DNA from: Pasteurella skyensis
Lineage (GTDB): Bacteria > Pseudomonadota > Gammaproteobacteria > Enterobacterales > Pasteurellaceae
Length of the DNA stretch: 64,000 bases
Direction: 5' to 3'
Assembly (NCBI RefSeq): GCF_013377295.1
Contig: NZ_CP016180.1
Coordinates: 1,240,001-1,304,000 of the forward strand
Shown: piece by piece, positions 47,138-56,671 of the stretch
Position numbering within the stretch: the first letter of the stretch is position 1
Layout: each line of letters starts with the position of its first letter
Translations under genes and position numbers: made by a program
The notes under the pieces: generated by a model
Seen by the model: only the letters and a program-made list of their open reading frames with translations
What the model was told of the DNA's origin: nothing
Database searches by the model: none

Positions 47138-49543
47138 ATGAACGTAATCAACAACTTAGGAGCAACTAAATATATAGTTCTTCCATTTAATAGACAAGAA
47201 ATCACTTTTACCAACAGAAATGGTGATGATTTATTGGTCAAGCTAAGCAGTGGCGAAGTAGTGAGAGTGAAAGACTTTTTCGATATGCCTCGTCACCTAT
47301 TATTAAACCCAGAACAAGGCAAATATATCCAGTTACTCGATATAAACGATGTTTCAGGTAGCATATTAAGTACTAAAACCCTAACATCAAGTGAAGCAAC
47401 AGCCCTATTAGGCAATGATTTACATATGTTAAGTTCACAAGCATCATCAGATGTATTGTTGTCAGACGGTTTATATAAAGGTGTTGCTGAAACATCTGCA
47501 ATGACAACGGATGACGCAATCAGTGGTGCTGCATTAGGATTAGGCATTTTTGGTGCTGCAGTTGGTATTGCCAGTACCACTGGGGCATTTGGTTCTGATT
47601 CAGGATCAAATTCAGATAATGACTCAGCCAATAGTACAGAAACAGTGACTAATCCAGATGGTCCAACTACAACAACAACCAAAACAGATACGGATGGTGA
47701 TGGTGTAGCAGATACCACAACAGTAACTGAAAAAGACCCAAGCGGTAAAACAACCAAAGAAACTGTAACAGTGGATAAAAATGACGACGGAAAACCTGAT
47801 TTGGTGACAGAAACAGTGACTAATGATGATGGTTCTACTACAACCACAACCAAAGAAGACACTAATGACGATGGTACAGTAGATAGCACAACTGTAGCAG
47901 AAGACAAAGACGGTGACGGAAATCCTGAAAAAACCACAACAACTGCAGACACAGATGGTGACGGTAAAGACGACACAGTGACAGTATCAGAAGATATTAA
48001 TGATGATGGTACCATTGATAAGGTCACCACAACTGTTGATATGAATGAAGACGGTAAACCTGAAAAAGTCACTGAAATAGTGAAAAATGCGGACGGCTCT
48101 ACCATTACCACAACTCAAGAAGATACAAATGGTAATGGTACGTTAGAAACTAAATCTATTGCAGAAGATAAAGACAGTGATGGAAATCCTGAAAAAACAG
48201 TTACAACCATTGAAGACTCAAAAGGCAGAATTACATCTACAGAAACTGCGACAGACCAAGATAGTGATGGAAATCCTGAAGAAATAATCACTGTTGAAAC
48301 TTCTTTTAGTCCAAATTCAGGTGTAAGCCCTAAAACAACCAATACTGTGGAAAGAGATTCTAATGATGATGGAGAATTAGACAAAACCATTGATGTTACT
48401 CATGTTAGTCGAGCTGGTATTGTAACGACAGAAAAAGGAGAAGTTCTTTATCGTGCAGCTGATGGTTCAAAAGCTATCAAGTATACCAATGACGAAAATA
48501 ATGAGGTCAGAACAGAGGTTGTAGATAAAAACGGTCACACCACAAGAATTGAAACTGATTATCAGGGTGATGGAAAAATTGATAGTATTACTACAATTGA
48601 GCATGATGAAGAGAATCATCAAGTAAAATATCTCGAGGATAGTAATGGTAACGGTACAATTGATAAGGATGAAGTTATTGAGGTTTATACTATGGATGAA
48701 AATAACGAATACAACATCAGTAGAGTATATAGTTATGGAACCGAAGAGAATATCAACCAAATAAATGAGGATACTTACGGTAAGTTATGGTATTTACACA
48801 CCTATGACTATAATAACGATGGTCAGAAGGATGCATATAACTTCTCACTTCATAATGAAAAAGAACAAATTGTAGAGCAACGTAGAGGAAAATATTACGA
48901 TGAGCTTGAAAATATTACGGATATTAAAGATGTGGTAGGAACGGATACTATTTCAGTAGAGGGTAATACATATGAATATAATGATGAAGGACGTATGTCT
49001 GTTCGTTCTAATTATGCATCTGTTAAAGATATAGCTACTGATAAAGTATCTAGTGAGCATTTTTATGAGTATGATAATTCAACAGATCTACTTACAAAAG
49101 AAACCGTATATAATGGGCATATAGAAGATAATAAGGTATCAAATATATCGCATTATGAATACAATAACTCTGAAGAAAAAGTTGCTCGCTATTATGATAA
49201 TCTCACGGATGGTGAAAATATAGATTACGTAAATATCTATGGAAATCATACAGTATCTGAATCGGCAAAATTTGATATATCTGGAATGAGCGGTATCGGA
49301 TTTAATAAAGAGGATGTAACACTCACTATCACCGATGACACACTAGATAAAATCGCTAATGATGTAAATAGTCATAAAGTGTTTGTAGATAGCTCTCTCT
49401 CAGGTGATGAATTAAGATTAGAGGGTAACTTCACCAAAACCATAGAAACGGAAAGTCGCGGAGGTCAAGACTATGTGAAATACACGGATGAGGTTGGAAA
49501 TGCATTCATTGTTGACCCTGATGTAACTGTTAATATTATCTAA
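47138..49543 (+). CDS. BapA/LapA-like type I-secreted adhesin with EF-hand-like calcium loops
   Basis: The 801-residue surface protein has no Sec signal. Residues 1-75 form a BapA-prefix-like domain (FTNRNGDDLLVKLSSGEVVRVKDFF), followed by a Gly/Ala hydrophobic stretch (128-146). From about 184 to 565 there are 14 DxDxDGxxD/E loops (for example DTDGDGVAD, DKNDDGKPD, DSNGNGTID) in Thr/Glu-rich repeats. Three YEY(N/D) motifs follow at about 611, 642 and 673, resembling YD repeats. The C-terminal module (FDISGMSGIG to VDPDVTVNII) resembles the terminal module of type I adhesins. RTX nonapeptides are absent. The exporter genes follow directly. It is small for the class. Confidence 0.85.
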   Translation: MNVINNLGATKYIVLPFNRQEITFTNRNGDDLLVKLSSGEVVRVKDFFDMPRHLLLNPEQGKYIQLLDINDVSGSILSTKTLTSSEATALLGNDLHMLSSQASSDVLLSDGLYKGVAETSAMTTDDAISGAALGLGIFGAAVGIASTTGAFGSDSGSNSDNDSANSTETVTNPDGPTTTTTKTDTDGDGVADTTTVTEKDPSGKTTKETVTVDKNDDGKPDLVTETVTNDDGSTTTTTKEDTNDDGTVDSTTVAEDKDGDGNPEKTTTTADTDGDGKDDTVTVSEDINDDGTIDKVTTTVDMNEDGKPEKVTEIVKNADGSTITTTQEDTNGNGTLETKSIAEDKDSDGNPEKTVTTIEDSKGRITSTETATDQDSDGNPEEIITVETSFSPNSGVSPKTTNTVERDSNDDGELDKTIDVTHVSRAGIVTTEKGEVLYRAADGSKAIKYTNDENNEVRTEVVDKNGHTTRIETDYQGDGKIDSITTIEHDEENHQVKYLEDSNGNGTIDKDEVIEVYTMDENNEYNISRVYSYGTEENINQINEDTYGKLWYLHTYDYNNDGQKDAYNFSLHNEKEQIVEQRRGKYYDELENITDIKDVVGTDTISVEGNTYEYNDEGRMSVRSNYASVKDIATDKVSSEHFYEYDNSTDLLTKETVYNGHIEDNKVSNISHYEYNNSEEKVARYYDNLTDGENIDYVNIYGNHTVSESAKFDISGMSGIGFNKEDVTLTITDDTLDKIANDVNSHKVFVDSSLSGDELRLEGNFTKTIETESRGGQDYVKYTDEVGNAFIVDPDVTVNII

Positions 49544-49561
49544 CCCACTGTTTTACAGTAA

Positions 49562-49591
49562 AAAAGCAACGACATTTGTGCCGTTGCTTTT
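49562..49591 (+). terminator. Terminator of the calcium-loop adhesin gene
   Basis: A 10-base stem AAAAGCAACG/CGTTGCTTTT with a 10-base loop. A second weaker pair, TAGGATA/TATCCTA, follows at about 49610-49638. The rest of the 315-base gap to 49858 shows no gene. The exporter genes may therefore use their own promoter. Confidence 0.75.
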
Positions 49592-49858
49592 AGGATAATA
49601 CCAACTTTAGGATAGAAAACGGATTTTTTATCCTACCCTTATTGCGGTGGTTGAGATATCTATTAAGGGTTACTAGTCCTCTCTCTTAGCAGTCATTTCT
49701 TCCACCGTAATTTTATTGGATTTGTATGGATAAACGGCGTTTATGCATACAAGTTTCATATTAGCTTAAACAAAAATGAATGCAACCATAAATTCTTTCA
49801 ATGAAGCGGGTAGATGTGATTAAAAATTTACACATTTTTACTCTATGGGATTGTCAAA

Positions 49859-51292
49859 ATGAAAACAACTAAAAAAATATCTCGTTATCACCTTTTAATT
49901 CGATTACTTAGCTATGGACTGTGTGTCTTTATGTTAGCGTCCTGTAGCTTACCTAAAAAACAAGGTGGCTTTACTGTTCGCAAACTCTCGTTTGCTTCTT
50001 CCACCACAGCGTCGGTGAAGAAAACGCATACACAACCCCCTAAACAATTAACCGTTAAATCACAACCACAGGTCGCCAATAATAAAAAAGAGGTTAAAAA
50101 ACTGCTTTCCACAATGAAAGCCATTACCAAAATCAAACCCGTTGCACCTATTGCTTCTCAAAATGCGTTGCAACGTATTATTCACTCTGCATTACAATAC
50201 AATATGGCGCATTCCCCTCTGCCAGCGGTGATTGAACAGCGAGAATTTGAAACTGAAGCCATTCGTAACCGTAATTTACCCGATATTCGTCCTACGGCCA
50301 GTGTGTCTGGAAATGGGTATAAATTTGCAGGTATTTCAGGCTCTTACACCCTGTATGATTTTGGGTTAAATAACGCCCTTGAACAACAAGGCGAGCTGAA
50401 AACCCTCTCATCCCGTTTGGATCTTTTACAAGAGCAACGCAACACCATTGCTGACACCCTGATTTCCGTTAGTAAAATTGCCGCATTACAAGCCAAACAA
50501 CGCTTAATTCACAGATCGATTAAACAACAGCAACAACTGGCGCATTATGCCAGTAACCGTCTGAATGCAGGGCTAATTACTGAATCAGAACCCCTTGCAT
50601 TAGACTTACGTTTATCAGAGCTCAATACTAAACTAGATGCAACAAAGGTGGAAATTCAGTTAAATTTAAAATTATTATCGTCAAAATTAAGCGACCCGAT
50701 TACCTTAAACGCTATCCCTGCCATTGATAAATTAGCAAAAATGGTAGGAGTATTCAGCACCGTTGGAAAACCAATTGCCCTCAAACAGGCGGAACTGGCA
50801 GTACAAACGGCAAAACAGCAATTACTTAAAGCCAAAGCCGAACGTTACCCTAAAATCGCCGTAGAGGGACGTGCAGGGTATAACAGTGACAATGAAGAAG
50901 TGTATCAAGCCAATCTAACCTTAAGCGCACCAACCTCTATTTTTGCCAGTAATACCAATATCAGTGTGGCAGAGGCAAATTATCGCAGTAAACGGAAGCG
51001 GTTAAGTCAAACTCGCTTAAATTTAGCCACTGAGCGTGAACGTATTCAACTAGAAACCAAACGCTTAAAACAAAATCAACTGCAGTTGCGCCAATTGGAA
51101 AACGCCAGTCAGCGCAGTTTAATGTTATACCGTCAAAAAATTGGAGTCGCTAAAGCCTCCATCAGCGATATGATCAGCGCCTACCGCACCCTATTAAACG
51201 CACAAGAACAATTGGTAAATGTGGATAAAGAACTGATGGTCTTAAACGCTAAATTAATCAAAATTACCGCAGGTAACCAACAAGTCAAATAA
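49859..51292 (+). CDS. TolC-like outer-membrane channel with a lipobox (type I secretion)
   Basis: A 477-residue outer-membrane efflux family protein that would form the exit duct for the adhesin. The N-terminus is a lipoprotein signal with lipobox LASC (Cys29), unlike most type I TolC/LapE proteins and more like OprM/CusC. A low-complexity linker (to about 95) precedes two long alpha-helical hairpins (Gln/Leu-rich, for example LQALQ- and ARQKISQ-like heptads) typical of the periplasmic barrel. It is followed by the ABC exporter and adaptor genes on the same strand. Confidence 0.82.
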   Translation: MKTTKKISRYHLLIRLLSYGLCVFMLASCSLPKKQGGFTVRKLSFASSTTASVKKTHTQPPKQLTVKSQPQVANNKKEVKKLLSTMKAITKIKPVAPIASQNALQRIIHSALQYNMAHSPLPAVIEQREFETEAIRNRNLPDIRPTASVSGNGYKFAGISGSYTLYDFGLNNALEQQGELKTLSSRLDLLQEQRNTIADTLISVSKIAALQAKQRLIHRSIKQQQQLAHYASNRLNAGLITESEPLALDLRLSELNTKLDATKVEIQLNLKLLSSKLSDPITLNAIPAIDKLAKMVGVFSTVGKPIALKQAELAVQTAKQQLLKAKAERYPKIAVEGRAGYNSDNEEVYQANLTLSAPTSIFASNTNISVAEANYRSKRKRLSQTRLNLATERERIQLETKRLKQNQLQLRQLENASQRSLMLYRQKIGVAKASISDMISAYRTLLNAQEQLVNVDKELMVLNAKLIKITAGNQQVK

Positions 51293-51311
51293 TCAATGAT
51301 TTACCTCAAAA

Positions 51312-51340
51312 TGGAGACCCGCTCATAGGCGAGGTCTCCA
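51312..51340. repeat. Short palindromic repeat between the channel and exporter genes
   Basis: TGGAGACC (51312-51319) pairs with GGTCTCCA (51333-51340), followed by CGGTAAA. It is similar in shape and flank to the hairpin at 44056-44083. It may moderate expression within the operon. Confidence 0.5.
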
Positions 51341-51370
51341 CGGTAAACTAGCAACGGAACATATGACAAA

Positions 51371-53488
51371 ATGCAAGATAAACAGACACAACACAACTGG
51401 CAATTACCCCTGCAACAGGCAGTAATTCTTCAAACTGCTCAAATTGGTGTAGGGATAGTACTCAGTGATATTCAAAGTGTAAACAGCTTTGATGCTCTCG
51501 CCAACACGGCGTTTCTGACAGAAGAGTTGCAACTTAATTTACAAATACGTCACTTATCCCTCTCACATTTTCAACAGTTGCAGTGTCCTGTCACCGTGAA
51601 ACTTAAAAATAATCACTTTGCCACAGTACTTAAAATAACCAAAAAACAGGTGATTGTTGCCAGTGATACGGGGGTTAATATCACCTTACCCCTAAAAACC
51701 TTTTTAGCGGTATGTGAGGATGAGGTCTTGCTGATCCGTAAAAACATCAACCGAATGTATAATGAACAGGGGATCGACTCAGAGAAAAAACATTGGTTTT
51801 GGCGTGTCTTTAATCAAGAATACCCTATTTTTACTCGTGTATTAATCGCCTCATTTTTTGCCAATTTATTAGCCATTGTCGCCTCTCTGTTTTCATTGCA
51901 AGTGTATGACCGAGTCATACCGAATAAATCAGAGGAAACCCTGTGGGCATTATTGATTGGTGTGTTATTAGCAATGGGATTGGAAGCGGTGTTACGGACG
52001 TTACGCTCAGTGTTATTAGATCACAGTGGTAAACGTGTCGATTTAACCACCAATGGCTTTTTATTACGTCATCTACTGCGGTTACGTCTATCAGCCAACA
52101 CGCCACCGCCTAATTATTTAACCCAAATGATGCGAGAATTTGCTTCTGTTCGAGAGTTTTTTACCGAAGCGGCAGTTGGCTCTTTAGTCGATATTCCTTT
52201 TGCGTTTTTATTTTTATTTGTGATTTATGCAATTGGGGGGAATGTGGTTTGGGTACCGATACTCGCAAGTATTGCAATGATTTTACCGGCTTTTATTTTT
52301 CGAGGAAAAATGCGCCGTATAGTGGCATCCGCACAAGGGGCACACGGTGCGGCCAATCGTCTGTGTAATGAAGTTGCCTATAATTTAGAAAGTGTTAAAG
52401 TCACTCAATCTTACGGCTTTTTTGAAAAACAGTGGAACGATATTAATGTGATTAATGCCAATGTCTCCACACGCCAACGTTACCTTGTCAATGCCTTAAC
52501 CCAGTGGGCAATGAGTATGCAACAACTCGCTTATGTGATTACTATCACCGTTGCAACCTATGCCGCCTTTGAAGGTAAAATGACAATGGGGGGCATTATT
52601 GCCTTAAATATTTTGGTTTCTCGTACCCTTGCCCCAATGACTCGCTTAAGCTCACTCTTTATCCGTTGGGCGCAAGTAAAATCCTCGTTAAAAGGCTTAG
52701 AATCGATCGCACAAGGCGAGCAAGACGATCCTATCACTCAGAAAAAGTTACGCCGTCCGCAATTAAAAGGACATCTATCATTGCAAAATGTCGAATATAG
52801 CTATGAAAAAGAGGTCGATCCTGCAATTCAAATTGGTAAATTAACCATACGAGCAGGGGAAAAAGTCGCCATTTTAGGCCCTAATGGCTCAGGCAAATCC
52901 ACCTTATTAAAACTTCTATCAGGACTGTATTTTACTCAAAAAGGGGAAATTAAGTGCGATGGACTAGATATGCGACAAATCTCAGAAAGAGACTTGCGCC
53001 GTAACATTAATTATTTTACCCAAGAAGTGAATCTCTTTAATGGCACCTTACGCCAAAATATCACCTTTGATGATACTGAAATCAGCGATGATGTGATTAT
53101 TGATGTATTACAACAAACAGGGCTAGGTGGATTGCTGAGCTCTCACCCTCACGGTCTTGATTTACCCATTAAAGATGGCGGTATTGGATTATCCGTAGGA
53201 CAAAAACAGAGCGTACAAATCGCCAGAATGTTATTGGGTAAACATAACATTTTACTGTTAGATGAACCCACCGCCAGTTTAGATCCGAATATTGAAGCAC
53301 GGTTAATTCAACGCTTAAAACAATTCTCAAGGGACAAAACATTGATTTTAGTGACACACCGAATGCCGATATTGGAATTGGTGGATCGTATTATTGTTAT
53401 CTCCAACAGCAGAATCACTGCCGATGGTTCAAGGGATGAGATTTTACAGCGAATTCAACAGGTTCAGAAAAAAGAGAATGGTTCATAA
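51371..53488 (+). CDS. Type I secretion ABC transporter (LapB-like)
   Basis: The 705-residue inner-membrane exporter ATPase. Residues 1-130 are a C39-peptidase-like domain lacking a catalytic Cys, as in LapB/HlyB-class exporters. A six-helix membrane domain follows (about 150-440), including LQVYDRVIPNKSEETLWAL. The ATPase has Walker A GPNGSGKST at about 504, an atypical signature LSVGQKQ at about 607 (Val for Gly) and Walker B ILLLDEPTASLD at about 628. It lies 78 bases after the channel gene. Confidence 0.9.
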   Translation: MQDKQTQHNWQLPLQQAVILQTAQIGVGIVLSDIQSVNSFDALANTAFLTEELQLNLQIRHLSLSHFQQLQCPVTVKLKNNHFATVLKITKKQVIVASDTGVNITLPLKTFLAVCEDEVLLIRKNINRMYNEQGIDSEKKHWFWRVFNQEYPIFTRVLIASFFANLLAIVASLFSLQVYDRVIPNKSEETLWALLIGVLLAMGLEAVLRTLRSVLLDHSGKRVDLTTNGFLLRHLLRLRLSANTPPPNYLTQMMREFASVREFFTEAAVGSLVDIPFAFLFLFVIYAIGGNVVWVPILASIAMILPAFIFRGKMRRIVASAQGAHGAANRLCNEVAYNLESVKVTQSYGFFEKQWNDINVINANVSTRQRYLVNALTQWAMSMQQLAYVITITVATYAAFEGKMTMGGIIALNILVSRTLAPMTRLSSLFIRWAQVKSSLKGLESIAQGEQDDPITQKKLRRPQLKGHLSLQNVEYSYEKEVDPAIQIGKLTIRAGEKVAILGPNGSGKSTLLKLLSGLYFTQKGEIKCDGLDMRQISERDLRRNINYFTQEVNLFNGTLRQNITFDDTEISDDVIIDVLQQTGLGGLLSSHPHGLDLPIKDGGIGLSVGQKQSVQIARMLLGKHNILLLDEPTASLDPNIEARLIQRLKQFSRDKTLILVTHRMPILELVDRIIVISNSRITADGSRDEILQRIQQVQKKENGS

Positions 53489-53532
53489 CCTATTGATTTG
53501 TAATGCTGTATTAGGGATAGAATAATATATAC

Positions 53533-53541
53533 ACAAGCGGT
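53533..53541 (+). other. DNA uptake signal between exporter and adaptor genes
   Basis: Exact ACAAGCGGT in the 115-base gap, with a TTACATTCG continuation. Confidence 0.7.
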
Positions 53542-53603
53542 TACATTCGATTAAAAATTTACACATTTTCACAACAATAAAAAAGACGAAAAAGGATAAA
53601 CAA

Positions 53604-54773
53604 ATGCGTGATTTAAGTAAGGAAATACATCAACCAAAGAAAAGTAAAATTTTCTTATTATTGATTTCCCTGTTTTTAATTGCTTTGCTTATGTGGTCTT
53701 ATGAAACACAATTTGCACGTGTAGTCAGAGCCAGTGGCAAAGTGGTATCAGCAGCAAGAACACAGATTGTACAAAACCTTGAAGGAGGTATCCTAACCGC
53801 TCTCTATGTGAAAGAAGGAGATAATATTAAAAAAGGGCAAATTTTGGCACAATTTGATCCAACACGTTTTCAAATTTTAGTGGAAGAATCGGAAAAGAAA
53901 ATTGCCACTTATACCTTAAGAAAATTACGCTTAGAGCACGAAATTAATGGCACGGAAAAACTTACCGTACCCGCATTATACTTAAAACAATACCCTGATT
54001 TAGTCAGTAGTGAACAGGCATTGTTATCCTCTCGCTTAAAAGAGTTACAATCTAGACAGCGCAACTTGAAACATTTAATTGCATTAAAAAAACAAGAATA
54101 TAATAAGTTGAAAAAATTTAATCGAGGTGGGGCGGTGTCTTCCGTAGAACTTCTCAATACACAACAAAGTCTCGCCAAATTACAAGCCGATTTAGATAAT
54201 TTTTTGAGCACTCGTTATAAAGAGCAGGCAGAAACAATGTCAAAAGCTGTTTCTGAAATTTCTTTATTAAAAGAAAGAATTAAAACAGCGAAAGATCAAT
54301 TAAAACGCACCATTGTAAGAGCACCGTCATCAGGCACAGTTAACCAAATCTTTTTCTCTACGGTAGGTGCCGTGGTACGCCCAGGACAAACTATTTTAGA
54401 AATCGTCCCTAATGATGGCACAATTTTAGTGGAAACCCGAGTGGCACCGAAAGATATTGGTTATGTGGTGTTAAATATGAAAACCTCATTAAAATTAACA
54501 GCTTATGATTATAGTATTTACGGTACCTTATTAGGAAAAGTCACAAAGATAGGGGCAGATACTGTACCAGATCAAAACCGACGCGACAGACAATTAAGCT
54601 ACGTCGTAACCATTGCAATTAACCCTGATTCCTTAGCCAAATGGCGAGCCAGAAAATTAGACATTCGTACAGGGATGGTGGTGGAAGCAGAGTTAGAAGC
54701 AGGAAGTATGAGAATTATTGATTATATTTTACGTCCACTATTAAAAACCCGTGATGCGTTAGCGACGATTTAA
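53604..54773 (+). CDS. HlyD-family membrane fusion protein (LapC-like)
   Basis: The 389-residue periplasmic adaptor links the ABC exporter to the outer-membrane channel. One membrane anchor near the N-terminus (IFLLLISLFLIALLMWS, about 16-32) is followed by a biotinyl-lipoyl half (VVSAARTQIVQNLEGGI), a coiled-coil hairpin (about 95-235), the second lipoyl half (RTIVRAPSSGTVNQIFF) and the HlyD C-terminal beta domain (VSAPE-type PKDIGYVV). It completes the secretion locus. Confidence 0.9.
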   Translation: MRDLSKEIHQPKKSKIFLLLISLFLIALLMWSYETQFARVVRASGKVVSAARTQIVQNLEGGILTALYVKEGDNIKKGQILAQFDPTRFQILVEESEKKIATYTLRKLRLEHEINGTEKLTVPALYLKQYPDLVSSEQALLSSRLKELQSRQRNLKHLIALKKQEYNKLKKFNRGGAVSSVELLNTQQSLAKLQADLDNFLSTRYKEQAETMSKAVSEISLLKERIKTAKDQLKRTIVRAPSSGTVNQIFFSTVGAVVRPGQTILEIVPNDGTILVETRVAPKDIGYVVLNMKTSLKLTAYDYSIYGTLLGKVTKIGADTVPDQNRRDRQLSYVVTIAINPDSLAKWRARKLDIRTGMVVEAELEAGSMRIIDYILRPLLKTRDALATI

Positions 54774-54855
54774 TCATTAAATCTAATCACCTCCACAAAC
54801 TAAAATACTTATTGAGTTTTACACCTAACATCTGTACAATTAGCAAACCCTGTTT

Positions 54856-54888
54856 TTGCTTGGTTTTCCCGCCAAGCAAGTTTTGTTT
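54856..54888 (+). terminator. Terminator of the type I secretion genes
   Basis: An 8-base stem TTGCTTGG/CCAAGCAA (54856-54863 with 54872-54879), then GTTTTGTTT. Confidence 0.7.
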
Positions 54889-54925
54889 AAATGAGCTCGA
54901 AGGGGTTATATTTGAACTACTAGGT

Positions 54926-54944
54926 AATACTCATTTTGAGTATT
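54926..54944 (+). promoter_or_regulatory. Hairpin in the rplM leader
   Basis: AATACTC/GAGTATT (7-base stem) about 35 bases before the rplM start, followed by GGGTT. It could be part of an L13 autoregulatory leader, but this is an inference. Confidence 0.4.
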
Positions 54945-54978
54945 GGGTTAATAACTATTAAATATTGGTATTAAATTA

Positions 54979-55407
54979 ATGAAAACTTTTGTAGCAAAAC
55001 CAGAAACAGTACAACGTGACTGGTATGTAGTAGATGCGGAAGGTAAAACTTTAGGTCGCTTAGCGACTGAAATAGCTAGCCGTCTTCGTGGTAAACACAA
55101 ACCTGAATATACTCCACACGTGGATACAGGCGATTACATTGTAGTAATCAATGCAGAAAAAGTGGCTGTAACAGGTAAGAAAGCAAGCGACAAAATCTAT
55201 TACTGGCACACTGGCTATATTGGTGGCATCAAACAAGCTACCTTTAAAGAGATGATTCAACGTCGTCCAGAAGCTGTGATTGAAATTGCGGTTAAGGGTA
55301 TGTTGCCAAAAGGACCTTTAGGTCGTGCAATGTATCGTAAATTAAAAGTGTATGCAGGGTCAGAACATAACCACGCAGCACAACAACCTCAAGTTTTAGA
55401 CATTTAA
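54979..55407 (+). CDS. rplM: 50S ribosomal protein L13
   Basis: The 142-residue protein is colinear with E. coli L13 (142). It has the typical [29 protein letters not shown] and HTGYIGGIK motifs. rpsI follows after 16 bases with its own ribosome-binding site. Confidence 0.98.
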   Translation: MKTFVAKPETVQRDWYVVDAEGKTLGRLATEIASRLRGKHKPEYTPHVDTGDYIVVINAEKVAVTGKKASDKIYYWHTGYIGGIKQATFKEMIQRRPEAVIEIAVKGMLPKGPLGRAMYRKLKVYAGSEHNHAAQQPQVLDI

Positions 55408-55423
55408 TCACGGAGCAAAGAAA

Positions 55424-55816
55424 ATGGCAGAGAATCAAAACTACGGCACAGGTCGCCGCAAAAGCTCTTCAGCTCGTGTATTTATCAAACCGGGCAGCGG
55501 TAAAATTGAGATCAACAACCGTTCTTTAGACGTGTATTTTGGTCGTGAAACCGCACGTATGGTTGTTCGTCAACCTTTAGAGTTAGTTGAATTAACTGAT
55601 AAATTAGACCTTTACATTACTGTTAAAGGTGGTGGTATTTCTGGTCAAGCAGGTGCGATCCGTCATGGTATCACTCGTGCATTGATGGAATATGATGAGT
55701 CTTTACGCCCAACATTACGTGCAGCAGGCTTCGTTACTCGCGATGCTCGTTGCGTTGAACGTAAAAAAGTGGGTTTCCGCAAAGCACGTCGTCGTCCACA
55801 ATTCTCAAAACGTTAA
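55424..55816 (+). CDS. rpsI: 30S ribosomal protein S9
   Basis: The 130-residue product has the C-terminal [11 protein letters not shown] tail that reaches P-site tRNA, and the [14 protein letters not shown] start. It is cotranscribed with rplM and followed by a strong terminator. Confidence 0.98.
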   Translation: MAENQNYGTGRRKSSSARVFIKPGSGKIEINNRSLDVYFGRETARMVVRQPLELVELTDKLDLYITVKGGGISGQAGAIRHGITRALMEYDESLRPTLRAAGFVTRDARCVERKKVGFRKARRRPQFSKR

Positions 55817-55834
55817 TTCTATATTTTCGTTTTC

Positions 55835-55863
55835 AAAAGCAGAGAGAAATCTCTGCTTTTTTT
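55835..55863 (+). terminator. Terminator of rplM-rpsI
   Basis: An 11-base perfect stem AAAAGCAGAGA/TCTCTGCTTTT with a GAAA tetraloop and a continuing T run. Confidence 0.95.
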
Positions 55864-55946
55864 ATATTTTTTATTCCCCTCTGTATCAAAAAATCTGTTA
55901 AAATATCCGATCGAGTATTATTTAATTTCTAACCAAAGGGGTTCAT

Positions 55947-56573
55947 ATGAAAATCGTTGAAGTAAAACATCCACTTATAAAACATAAATTAGGCTTAATG
56001 CGTGCTGCTGACGTTAATACTAAGCATTTCCGTGAGCTTGCAACAGAAATTGGAAGCCTGCTTACTTATGAAGCCACCTCTGATTTAGAAACAGAAAAAG
56101 TGACTATCTCTGGTTGGAATGGTGATGTTGAAGTTGATCGCATCAAAGGTAAAAAAGTCACAGTTGTGCCAATCTTACGTGCTGGTTTAGGTATGATGGA
56201 TGGAGTACTTGAGCATATGCCAAGTGCTAGAATCAGTGTTGTGGGTATGTATCGTAATGAAGAAACATTAGAACCAGTCCCTTATTTCCAAAAATTAACA
56301 AATGATGTTGCTGAACGCCTTGCTATCGTTGTTGATCCAATGTTAGCAACAGGTGGCTCAATGATTGCGACTATCGATCTTTTAAAAGCTGCTGGTTGTA
56401 AAAATATTAAAGTATTAGTACTTGTTGCGGTTCCAGAAGGACTTAAAGCCCTCGAAGAAGCTCATCCAGATATTGAATTATATACCGCCTCTATTGATAG
56501 TCACTTGAATGAACAAGGCTATATCATCCCAGGTCTTGGTGATGCTGGTGATAAAATTTTTGGTACAAAATAA
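55947..56573 (+). CDS. upp: Uracil phosphoribosyltransferase
   Basis: Upp converts uracil and PRPP to UMP, working with the uracil permease encoded at 30509-31753. The 208-residue product has [11 protein letters not shown] (PRPP-binding) at about residues 129-139 and the uracil-binding [18 protein letters not shown]-terminus. No PurR box was seen upstream, in contrast to uraA. Confidence 0.97.
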   Translation: MKIVEVKHPLIKHKLGLMRAADVNTKHFRELATEIGSLLTYEATSDLETEKVTISGWNGDVEVDRIKGKKVTVVPILRAGLGMMDGVLEHMPSARISVVGMYRNEETLEPVPYFQKLTNDVAERLAIVVDPMLATGGSMIATIDLLKAAGCKNIKVLVLVAVPEGLKALEEAHPDIELYTASIDSHLNEQGYIIPGLGDAGDKIFGTK

Positions 56574-56613
56574 TATACACTTTCTCTTCTACAGTGTAAT
56601 ATCTTTCACTCTC

Positions 56614-56645
56614 CCCTCTTTCTTCAAATGGAAGAGGGTATTTTT
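56614..56645 (+). terminator. Terminator of upp
   Basis: CCCTCTT/AAGAGGG (56614-56620 with 56632-56638), followed by a TTTTT run. Confidence 0.75.
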
Positions 56646-56671
56646 CTTTTTAGGTAAAATTATAATAATAA

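Noticed and set aside
47293-48111. 272-residue minus-strand frame rich in Val and Ser
   Set aside because: It is antisense to the Thr/Asp repeat region of the adhesin, with no start signal, and its composition mirrors the coding strand.
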